Source of the DNA: CAYZUC01 sp964481705
Lineage (GTDB): Bacteria > Bacillota > Clostridia > Lachnospirales > Lachnospiraceae
Direction: 5' to 3'
DNA length: 7,210 bases
Assembly (NCBI GenBank): GCA_964481705.1
Contig: CAYZUC010000127.1
Location: forward strand, 1 to 7,210
The notes under the pieces are model-generated. The model searched no databases. It was given only the letters and a program-made list of their open reading frames with translations, and was not told the origin of the DNA. How positions within the stretch are numbered: position 1 is the first letter of the stretch; each line of letters opens with the position of its first letter. Below, one piece after another: positions 1-5,169 of the stretch. The translations under genes were made by a program, and so were the position numbers.

Positions 1-1694
1 CCTGTCATGGAATTTGGCGTCACCATCCCCGCCAACTGTCTGGCTCCCTTTATCAGATATGCCTTGACCTTTTCTCCATATAAATAAGGGTCCTGATTGT
101 TTACAATTCCCCATTCCATTAACAGAGCAGCAGATCCTGTTACAAAAGGTACCGCAAAGGAGGTTCCCGTATAGAGTCCATAGTCTCCCCCGACACGTGC
201 TGAACGAATGTTGACGCCAGGGGCTGTCAATTCCGGTTTGACCCCAATGATTACGTCTCCGATTTCAGTCGTTTGCGTGAGAACGTACCCCCTTCCGGAA
301 AAATCCGCATAAGAATCCGAGGTGGTATCGTAAGCTCCAACTGAGATGGAACGTGACGATGTGGCGGGAATCGTTAATGTTCTCTCCGGTGAGGATTGGT
401 AGAAACCAGTACCTCCGCTTAGTGCATTACTTGATGGTAAGTACAGGGAGTACCGTCCATTCATAATGGATTCCGGAGTTATGTAGAACGACCAGATTCC
501 ACTGCTTAGGTATTGTCCAGTCGGAATGAAGTCCAGATAGATTTCCTGATTCACAGAATAGGGTGCAGGCTCACCTACGTACACCAATACCTCAGCATCA
601 CGAAATCGAAGAGATGCAGCACCCGGTGTTTGGGGGATGACTTGTGATAATCCATCCGGTGATTCGATTCTGATAGAAATGGTGTCCTGAAAGTCCTTCC
701 ATATTTGAACACTAAAAGAATTTTCGTATTCTCCTACGGATAATTCTATCTGTTCTTGATTTCCGACACTGACTATACCAGTCAAATGTCCCTGAGAAGT
801 AGCTTCATTGCCGTTTCCTACACAAATAACAGACTTTCCTATCTCGGAAGCATTATCGAGGAATCTTTCCAGGAGCGACGTTCCATCATGAAAACCATAG
901 GTATTTCCGAAGCTAAGGTTAATACTGACAGGAAGATTTCTCTGAACTGACCACCGTGTCACAAAGGTAATTCCTCTCATAAGCTCTGTTGTACTCGGAA
1001 ACCCATTTTCTCTAGGTTTTCCAAGCTTTACGATTAGCAATTGACTGTCAGGTGCGACTTGTGTTGCTATGCCTGCAACAGCAGTTCCGTGACCCGAGCG
1101 GTCATAGGATGGAACAAGCCGATTTTGCTCTACCACATCATTCTCCTGTAGTGCCATCTGAATTCTCTCTCCAGAAATCAGCGCTCCCTGCCGAAATCCT
1201 ATCGGTGATTCCAGTCCATTCTCATCCGTGGGTTCAACCGATTGATCCCAGATTGCTGCAATTTTGGTTGTGCCATCTTCTCGAATAAATAAAGGATGAC
1301 GGTAATCAATTCCAGAATCCAAAACTGCAATCACTGTCCCTTTTCCACTTAGAAAGGGAGCTTGATTCGTAACCTGTGTAATACAAGAGGCTCTCTTCCC
1401 GCGTTCTGCTGAGAAGAAGAGCCTCTTTGGTTTCTCTATGTATTCAATCTGTTCCCGTGCTGTAAAGGAAGGCAGCGCTGTCTCCGGTACCGTAGCAATT
1501 GCATAACCCGCTATCAGAGGTTCTATCACTATCCCACTTGAAATGCCCTCCAAAGACCCATGGTATTTTATGATAACCTCCCATAGCCGAATCTCAGGAT
1601 CAAAGCCTACCTCCAATTCCTCCGATTTTTCTCTTTGTGTCTCACTTACGGAAAGACTAAGATTCAATACATTTTCTATTTTTTGATTTTGCAT
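1..1694 (-). CDS. Subtilisin-family (S8) serine protease, clostridial CspB-like; 3' end outside window
   Basis: I translated this frame by hand: 564 codons are open from the ATG at 1694 to the window edge, with no stop. Residues about 1-100 resemble the Csp-type prodomain (ELEVGFDPE, IEYIEKPKRLFF). The catalytic triad is visible: D126 in VLDSGID, H202 in RSGHGTAVAG and S512 in GTSFAVPFVTG. The oxyanion Asn is in VGNGN, about N294. Roughly 140 residues (about 305-445) separate the Asn region from the resumed subtilase fold; in Csp proteases this position holds an inserted jelly-roll domain. The N-terminus is hydrophilic and shows no signal peptide. Known Csp members process the spore cortex hydrolase SleC during germination, but clostridia also carry related S8 paralogues of unknown role, so the substrate here is open. 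The start has only a weak ribosome site (GTGAG) but matches the family N-terminus. The missing C-terminus is probably a few tens of residues. Confidence 0.93.
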   Translation of the reverse strand, partial: MQNQKIENVLNLSLSVSETQREKSEELEVGFDPEIRLWEVIIKYHGSLEGISSGIVIEPLIAGYAIATVPETALPSFTAREQIEYIEKPKRLFFSAERGKRASCITQVTNQAPFLSGKGTVIAVLDSGIDYRHPLFIREDGTTKIAAIWDQSVEPTDENGLESPIGFRQGALISGERIQMALQENDVVEQNRLVPSYDRSGHGTAVAGIATQVAPDSQLLIVKLGKPRENGFPSTTELMRGITFVTRWSVQRNLPVSINLSFGNTYGFHDGTSLLERFLDNASEIGKSVICVGNGNEATSQGHLTGIVSVGNQEQIELSVGEYENSFSVQIWKDFQDTISIRIESPDGLSQVIPQTPGAASLRFRDAEVLVYVGEPAPYSVNQEIYLDFIPTGQYLSSGIWSFYITPESIMNGRYSLYLPSSNALSGGTGFYQSSPERTLTIPATSSRSISVGAYDTTSDSYADFSGRGYVLTQTTEIGDVIIGVKPELTAPGVNIRSARVGGDYGLYTGTSFAVPFVTGSAALLMEWGIVNNQDPYLYGEKVKAYLIKGARQLAGMVTPNSMT

Positions 1695-1723
1695 CGCTCA
1701 CATACATTCATGATTTTATTCGT

Positions 1724-1754
1724 ATTATATGTCAGCATTCTCCGCCCGCCACAA
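1724..1754 (-). promoter_or_regulatory. Candidate sigma-A promoter for the S8 protease
   Basis: On the minus strand a perfect TATAAT lies at 1729-1724, about 30 bases before the protease ATG. A weak -35 candidate, TTGTGG, lies at 1754-1749 with a long 19-base spacer. No terminator is visible between the gamma-subunit gene and the protease, so read-through from the pump operon is also possible. Confidence 0.45.
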
Positions 1755-1775
1755 TAAACAGACTCGATATCAGGT

Positions 1776-1913
1776 CTATTTCTTAGATGCCATGACTCCA
1801 TTCATAAGCATCACTCCGATCATAATCACGAGTATGACCGCAAAGATCCCTACCATTCCCTTTCCCATTATAATTAATCCAAGAATAATTTTGTCTTCCA
1901 CAAAAGTCTCCAT
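1776..1913 (-). CDS. Short OadG-like gamma subunit of a Na+-translocating decarboxylase (45 aa)
   Basis: This is a 45-residue protein from the ATG at 1913 to the TAG at 1776-1778, with an in-frame TAA two codons upstream that fixes the start. It is one hydrophobic span, about residues 9-41, containing a GKGMVGIF stretch followed by aliphatic residues and ending in SKK. This resembles the N-terminal membrane helix of OadG-family subunits (a G-M-G-x-VF pattern followed by a hydrophobic run). Known gamma subunits are longer and carry a soluble tail that helps assemble the alpha and beta subunits; this one is essentially the helix alone. It lies 64 bases after the beta-subunit gene on the same strand, which supports the assignment. 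The ribosome site is modest (AGG about 7 bases before ATG). The alternative is an unrelated single-span peptide. Confidence 0.75.
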   Translation of the reverse strand: METFVEDKIILGLIIMGKGMVGIFAVILVIMIGVMLMNGVMASKK

Positions 1914-1977
1914 TTCTTAACCTATTATTAGCTACATGAATGAACTCTTAGTTACTTTCACTATTGCAATTCCTGCA

Positions 1978-3114
1978 CTATAACATCCCGGCTACAACAC
2001 TCATTACAAGTCCTCCGGCTACAACTGATGCAATCTGTCCTGAGACGTTTGCTCCAATTGCATGCATAATCACAATATTTCCCGGTCTTTCCTCCTGTGC
2101 CATTTTCTGCACCACTCGTGCTGACATAGGAAAAGCTGAAATGCCAGCGGCTCCAATCATAGGATTCAGCTTCTCTTTCCGGAACAGATTAATGAATTTT
2201 GCAAACAGAACGCCTCCAATTGTATCAAAGACAAACGCAACAAGACCAATACACATAATGAATAACGTCTGTACAGTTACAAATTTTTCCGCCTGCATAC
2301 TAAAAGAAATGGTAATACCTAGTAGCAGCGTTATAAGATTTGCTAATGAGGTCTGAGCTGTCTCTGACATTGTGCCCAATACTCCACACTCCCGAATCAG
2401 ATTTCCAAACATCAAAAATCCTACCAAGGCTACAGAAGAAGGAGCGATAAATCCAACTATCATGGTGACAAAAATGGGGAAAAAGATACGAACACTTTTA
2501 CGGATCTTTTTTTCCTGCATCTTCATCTGAATACAGCGTTCCTTTTTTGTTGTTACCAGTCGGATTGCAAAGGGCTGTACAATCGGAACAAGTGCCATAT
2601 ACGAATAGGCCGCGACTGCAATCGGTCCTAAATACTTCGAATGGAAAAACTGAGAGACCACAATAGATGTTGGACCATCTGCAGCGCCTATGATACCGAT
2701 CGAAGCTGCGTCACGTAGGTCAAATCCCAGGAGAAGCGCAATCAGAATGGCAAAAAAGATTCCGAATTGAGCTGCTGCTCCAAAAAGCATCATGACCGGA
2801 TTCGATAGTAACGGGCCAAAATCTATCATTGCTCCAATCCCGATAAACAATAGAATTGGCATGGCTTCTGCACTGGCTATCCCAACTTCATACAGCCATT
2901 CAATAATTCCATTTACATTCCCAACGCCTGCTATGGATTGATTCAACACTCCTGAAAGTGGAAGATTGACCAGAATAGCGCCAAAGCCCATTGGTAATAA
3001 AAGTGACGGTTCATATTGCTTTTTAATGGCAAGATAAATAAGTACAATTCCCACAATATACATTATGATCTGTTGTACGTTAACCGTCAAAAAACCCTCG
3101 TATAAAAAGCTCAT
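1978..3114 (-). CDS. gcdB: Sodium ion-translocating decarboxylase, beta subunit (GcdB/OadB family)
   Basis: This 378-residue polytopic membrane protein forms the Na+ channel part of biotin-dependent decarboxylases (oxaloacetate, methylmalonyl-CoA or glutaconyl-CoA), which couple decarboxylation of carboxybiotin to Na+ export. Family signatures in order: GAMIDFGPLLSNP (94-106), GAADGPTSI (143-151) with the conserved Asp used in ion coupling, SYMALVPIVQP (171-181), FGNLIRECGV (236-245), NPMIGAAGISAFPMSARVV (317-335) and MHAIGANVSGQI (350-361). The length fits the shorter GcdB-like members better than OadB of about 430 residues. An AGGAG lies 6 bases before the ATG. A 26-residue peptide gene precedes it by 21 bases and an OadG-like gene follows. 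No carboxyltransferase (alpha) or biotin carrier gene is in the window, so the substrate cannot be assigned and the partners must lie elsewhere. Confidence 0.95.
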   Translation of the reverse strand: MSFLYEGFLTVNVQQIIMYIVGIVLIYLAIKKQYEPSLLLPMGFGAILVNLPLSGVLNQSIAGVGNVNGIIEWLYEVGIASAEAMPILLFIGIGAMIDFGPLLSNPVMMLFGAAAQFGIFFAILIALLLGFDLRDAASIGIIGAADGPTSIVVSQFFHSKYLGPIAVAAYSYMALVPIVQPFAIRLVTTKKERCIQMKMQEKKIRKSVRIFFPIFVTMIVGFIAPSSVALVGFLMFGNLIRECGVLGTMSETAQTSLANLITLLLGITISFSMQAEKFVTVQTLFIMCIGLVAFVFDTIGGVLFAKFINLFRKEKLNPMIGAAGISAFPMSARVVQKMAQEERPGNIVIMHAIGANVSGQIASVVAGGLVMSVVAGML

Positions 3115-3135
3115 ACATTTCTCCTAATCCTGTTA

Positions 3136-3216
3136 TTATTTTCTTCTTTCAAACCAGATTCCACCAACGACACCAACTACGACAATAATTATGGCAACAA
3201 TACCATATGCATCCAT
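3136..3216 (-). CDS. 26-aa single-span membrane microprotein, first gene of the Na+ pump operon
   Basis: This short frame runs from the ATG at 3216 to the TAA at 3136-3138 and encodes 26 residues: MDAYG, a hydrophobic helix rich in Ile, Val and Gly (residues 6-20), then WFERRK. The layout, with a polar N-terminus, about 15-17 aliphatic residues and a positive C-terminus, is that of a single-pass membrane peptide with its tail probably inside. A purine-rich ribosome site (AAGGGGTGGAGG) immediately precedes the ATG, the gene lies between a recognisable promoter and gcdB, and only 21 bases separate it from gcdB. I do not recognise the family. It has the size of the KdpF class of accessory peptides but no clear sequence similarity to E. 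coli KdpF. A role as an accessory peptide of the decarboxylase complex is inference from position. Confidence 0.7.
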   Translation of the reverse strand: MDAYGIVAIIIVVVGVVGGIWFERRK

Positions 3217-3268
3217 GTCCTCCACCCCTTTTCTTATCAAATTAGAGAGTATTACTTATGCTTATCAT

Positions 3269-3296
3269 GTTATCCTATTCCTGTATTTTCTGACAA
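3269..3296 (-). promoter_or_regulatory. Sigma-A-type promoter of the microprotein-gcdB-gamma operon
   Basis: On the minus strand TTGTCA (3296-3291, five of six to consensus) is followed after 16 bases by GATAAC (3274-3269, four of six). It points to the 26-aa gene, leaving a leader of about 45 bases. The direct-repeat operator at 3302-3328 ends 5 bases upstream of the -35 box, which suits an activator touching RNA polymerase. Confidence 0.6.
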
Positions 3297-3301
3297 TCGG
3301 T

Positions 3302-3328
3302 ATTAGCCATTCTTAACAGTTTCTTAGC
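3302..3328 (-). promoter_or_regulatory. Direct-repeat operator (site A), probable OmpR/PhoB-family regulator site
   Basis: On the minus strand three hexamers follow each other: GCTAAG (3328-3323), GTTAAG (3317-3312) and GCTAAT (3307-3302), spaced 11 and 10 bases start to start. It lies between the divergent promoters of the pump operon and the response regulator, 5 bases from one -35 box and about 10 from the other. Nearly the same sequence recurs at 4139-4166. Binding by the adjacent KdpE-type regulator is inferred. Confidence 0.65.
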
Positions 3329-3338
3329 TGCGAGAGAC

Positions 3339-3367
3339 TTGCAGATTCAAGCATTATAGCTCATAAT
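3339..3367 (+). promoter_or_regulatory. Candidate promoter of the response regulator gene
   Basis: TTGCAG (3339-3344) is followed after exactly 17 bases by CATAAT (3362-3367, five of six to the -10 consensus). The -35 is weak, which fits dependence on an activator at the neighbouring repeat site. A GGGGAG ribosome site at 3413-3418 lies 4 bases before the ATG. Confidence 0.5.
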
Positions 3368-3422
3368 AGTAGCAATACTTAACTTATAGTGCGCAGGAAG
3401 AGGCGCAGGAACGGGGAGTAAC

Positions 3423-4121
3423 ATGAATTCATTTCATATTCTTATCATTGAAGATGAACAGAACATTTGCAGTTTTATTCAGAAGGTACTTATGTCACAC
3501 GATTATAAGGTAACTTGTGCCTATTCGGGAAAAGAAGGTCTTTCACTTATTTCTTCTCTCTGTCCAGATATCATTCTTCTGGATCTTGGACTTCCAGACA
3601 TTGATGGACTGGGTATCATCGAACAGGTTCGTGAATGGTCAAGCATTCCGATTATAGTTTTATCCGCAAGAACCCATGAGCATGATAAGGTTGCGGCTCT
3701 TGATGCCGGAGCAGATGATTATATCACGAAGCCATTTAGTACATCTGAGCTGCTAGCAAGGCTTCGTACCTCTATTCGTCACAGCAACCGGCTTCAGACA
3801 GATTCTCCTCTCTGTTTTCGACCCTATGAAGCTAAGGATTTGAAAATTGATTTCAGTCGACACCTGATCACACTCGAGAATAAAATCCTTCACCTTACCC
3901 CGGTAGAATATAAGATTATTGCCTTTTTGGCTCAGAATTCGGGCAAGGTCATGACGCATCATATCATCATGCAGAATGTTTGGGGCCCATATATCAATGG
4001 AGACACAAAGATTCTGCGTGTAAACATGGCAAACATCCGACGCAAGATAGAGAAAAATCCGGCCGAGCCGGAATATATCTTTACCGAAATCGGTGTTGGT
4101 TATCGTATGATTGATGGATAG
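3423..4121 (+). CDS. KdpE-type response regulator (OmpR/PhoB family), no kinase adjacent
   Basis: This 232-residue two-domain transcription factor has a receiver domain (residues 5-118) with acidic pocket E10/D11, phospho-acceptor D54 in LLDLGLPD, switch Ser in VLSAR (S81) and K103 in ITKPF. A winged-helix DNA-binding domain (about 137-230) follows. The effector domain has strong KdpE character: LTPVEYKII, GKVMTHHI, VWGP, LRVNMANIRRKIE, KNPAEPEYIFTEIGVGYR. In well-studied bacteria KdpE, phosphorylated by KdpD, activates K+ uptake genes. Here no kdpD, kdpFABC or trk gene is in the window, so the cognate sensor must be elsewhere. The gene is divergent from the Na+ pump operon and followed 136 bases later by a small membrane protein gene. 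Both neighbours carry the same repeat motif upstream, making them the obvious candidate targets. Confidence 0.93.
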   Translation: MNSFHILIIEDEQNICSFIQKVLMSHDYKVTCAYSGKEGLSLISSLCPDIILLDLGLPDIDGLGIIEQVREWSSIPIIVLSARTHEHDKVAALDAGADDYITKPFSTSELLARLRTSIRHSNRLQTDSPLCFRPYEAKDLKIDFSRHLITLENKILHLTPVEYKIIAFLAQNSGKVMTHHIIMQNVWGPYINGDTKILRVNMANIRRKIEKNPAEPEYIFTEIGVGYRMIDG

Positions 4122-4138
4122 TGGATGTTTTGAACTGT

Positions 4139-4177
4139 GCTAAGAAAGCATTAAGATATGGCTAATTCGGTGCTAAG
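4139..4177 (+). promoter_or_regulatory. Four-unit direct-repeat operator (site B) upstream of the 47-aa gene
   Basis: Four hexamers are spaced exactly 11 bases apart: GCTAAG (4139), ATTAAG (4150), GCTAAT (4161) and GCTAAG (4172). The first three units match site A at 3302-3328 (minus strand) at about 22 of 28 aligned positions, including the blocks GCTAAGAAA, TTAAGA and GGCTAAT. An 11-bp period of tandem half-sites is typical of PhoB/OmpR-family DNA binding. It begins 18 bases after the regulator's stop codon and ends 15 bases before a promoter-like -35. Confidence 0.72.
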
Positions 4178-4192
4178 GTTCTTTGTTTTCTC

Positions 4193-4221
4193 TTTTCATT
4201 CTGTTGTATTCCTCATAGAAT
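4193..4221 (+). promoter_or_regulatory. Sigma-A-type promoter of the 47-aa membrane protein gene
   Basis: TTTTCA (4193-4198, four of six) and TAGAAT (4216-4221, five of six) are separated by exactly 17 bases, directly downstream of the four-unit repeat. The predicted transcript starts about 30 bases before the ATG. The weak -35 fits activator dependence. Confidence 0.6.
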
Positions 4222-4257
4222 AAGGCAGATATGTATTTGTACAGAAGGAGGAAAATC

Positions 4258-4401
4258 ATGAATATCTTAGTATTAATCGTTGCTATCATAGGTGGAGCTG
4301 CAGGTTTACTGTCAACCTTGTATCTTGTCATCAGTCTTCCCGTTGTGATCATCTGGAAGATATATCGTATGATTCGCTATGGCTATAAATTTACATACTG
4401 A
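4258..4401 (+). CDS. 47-aa membrane protein of unknown function
   Basis: This frame runs from the ATG at 4258 to the TGA at 4399-4401, with an excellent AAGGAGG ribosome site 6 bases upstream, its own promoter and a terminator hairpin 22 bases after the stop, so it is very likely translated. The protein is hydrophobic over residues 2-33, possibly a helical hairpin broken near GGAAG and LP, and ends in a basic, aromatic tail (WKIYRMIRYGYKFTY) expected on the cytoplasmic side. I do not recognise the family. Its upstream operator is nearly identical to that of the Na+ pump operon, so it probably responds to the same signal. A role as a small modulator of a transporter or of the sensor kinase is speculation. 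Confidence 0.75.
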   Translation: MNILVLIVAIIGGAAGLLSTLYLVISLPVVIIWKIYRMIRYGYKFTY

Positions 4402-4423
4402 TTTTCAAAGCTTATGTTAACTG

Positions 4424-4457
4424 CAAAGCCCCCGGGATTACTTTCCCGAGGGCTTTG
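4424..4457. terminator. Bidirectional hairpin terminator between the convergent 47-aa gene and hsp20
   Basis: A 14-base-pair stem with one C-A mismatch (4424-4437 with 4444-4457) closes a six-base loop. It is GC-rich in the middle and AAAG/CTTT at the base. The T-tract beyond each side is short, so efficiency is uncertain, but the position between two convergent stop codons (4401 and 4478) fits termination of both. Confidence 0.85.
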
Positions 4458-4477
4458 TTCCATCCTATGATGGTTCA

Positions 4478-4906
4478 CTATTCAATTGCAATATACTTCT
4501 TTTCCTCAATCTTTGGTTTGTTTTCTACCTTGGGAACCGAAAGCTTCAAGATACCATTCTCAAAGGTTGCATGGATATCTCCCTGCTCTACTGCATCACC
4601 CACATAAAAGCTTCTCTGTACATGGCCGGAATAACGCTCACGGCGAATATATTTACCGTCCTTATCCTTCTCCTCCTTATTCTCATTGTGCTCTGCCTGA
4701 ATGGTCAAATATCCATCCTTGAGCTCTGCCTGAATATCTTCCTTCTGATATCCCGGCAGCTCCAGATCCAACTGGTAATGGTCTTCGAACTCCTGAACAT
4801 CTGCATTCATGAGGCTGGCTCCTGTGTTGCTTCCAAAGCCAAATGGGAATACGTCATTAAAAAGATCATCTGTAAAGCTGTGGTTAAAAATACTTGGTAC
4901 TAACAT
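4478..4906 (-). CDS. hsp20: Small heat-shock protein, Hsp20/alpha-crystallin family (Hsp18-like)
   Basis: This 142-residue ATP-independent holdase chaperone keeps unfolding cytoplasmic proteins soluble. A short N-terminal arm (residues 1-32, LFNDVFPFGFG) precedes an alpha-crystallin domain (about 33-126) with ELPGYQKEDI, LKDGYLTIQAEH and the signature GILKLSVPK (118-126). The C-terminal tail ends in an IAI motif (139-141), the I-x-I/V element that links dimers into oligomers. The length matches clostridial Hsp18. AGGAGG lies 8 bases before the ATG. It is a single-gene unit: its own promoter and CIRCE operator lie upstream and a hairpin terminator follows. CIRCE predicts repression by HrcA, whose gene is not in this window. 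Confidence 0.96.
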   Translation of the reverse strand: MLVPSIFNHSFTDDLFNDVFPFGFGSNTGASLMNADVQEFEDHYQLDLELPGYQKEDIQAELKDGYLTIQAEHNENKEEKDKDGKYIRRERYSGHVQRSFYVGDAVEQGDIHATFENGILKLSVPKVENKPKIEEKKYIAIE

Positions 4907-4930
4907 AAGTCATTCCTCCTTCTACTATAC

Positions 4931-4970
4931 GTCTGATTGCTCAGACATCGCATTCATTTTTCAATGAATG
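4931..4970 (-). promoter_or_regulatory. Two consecutive hairpins with GNRA-type loops in the hsp20 leader
   Basis: In the transcript sense the leader contains an 8-base-pair stem CATTCATT/AATGAATG closed by GAAA (4970-4951). Four bases later comes a 6-base-pair stem GTCTGA/TCAGAC closed by GCAA (4946-4931). Both stems are perfect. The second ends about 12 bases before the AGGAGG, so the ribosome site is left free. Such leaders can protect mRNA; a thermosensor role is not supported by this layout. Confidence 0.6.
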
Positions 4971-4994
4971 TTACTTGTTTTATTTGTTATATAT

Positions 4995-5023
4995 GTTATA
5001 TAGCACTTTGTTAGCACTGTCAA
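4995..5023 (-). promoter_or_regulatory. Sigma-A promoter of hsp20, overlapping CIRCE
   Basis: On the minus strand a consensus TTGACA (5023-5018) is followed after 17 bases by TATAAC (5000-4995, five of six). The -35 lies inside the CIRCE element, so a bound repressor would block polymerase. The predicted 5' leader is about 80 bases. Confidence 0.88.
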
Positions 5024-5037
5024 GAGGTGAGTGCTAA
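5011..5037. promoter_or_regulatory. CIRCE operator (HrcA binding site)
   Basis: TTAGCACTG, a 9-base spacer, then GAGTGCTAA. This equals the CIRCE consensus (TTAGCACTC-N9-GAGTGCTAA) except for one base in the left arm. HrcA binds this inverted repeat and represses class I heat-shock genes. A further partial half-site TAGCACT lies at 5001-5007, 11 bases from the CIRCE left arm. Confidence 0.93.
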
Positions 5038-5118
5038 AATAATGTGTTAATCTTTGCAAGCTCAGTAAAATCAATGGGTTGCGGGTTTCTTAAATCTTTA
5101 TAAACTGTATTTTTAGGG

Positions 5119-5169
5119 ATTACTACACCATTACTACACCAAACAAAACATATTTTATTACCTACACCA
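5119..5169. repeat. Three short direct repeats at the integrase 3' end, probable Int arm-type sites
   Basis: ATTACTACACC occurs twice in tandem (5119-5129 and 5130-5140). A third copy with one inserted base, ATTACCTACACC, lies at 5158-5169 across the integrase stop codon. Tn916-type and many phage integrases use short direct repeats near the element end as arm sites bound by the Int N-terminal domain. The role is inferred from position. Confidence 0.55.

Noticed and set aside
756..1288. Two plus-strand frames within the protease region
   Set aside because: They lie opposite the long open protease frame that carries the D, H and S motifs, and resemble no known protein.
1729..1920. A plus-strand frame of 63 codons
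   Set aside because: It is the antisense of the gamma-subunit gene (1776-1913) and has no ribosome site; the minus-strand peptide has family resemblance and operon context.
1964..2356. A plus-strand frame of 130 codons
   Set aside because: It is antisense to the clearly recognised gcdB and its composition mirrors the complementary hydrophobic codons.
4486..4903. Plus-strand frames opposite hsp20
   Set aside because: They are antisense to a well-supported chaperone gene with its own promoter, operator and terminator.
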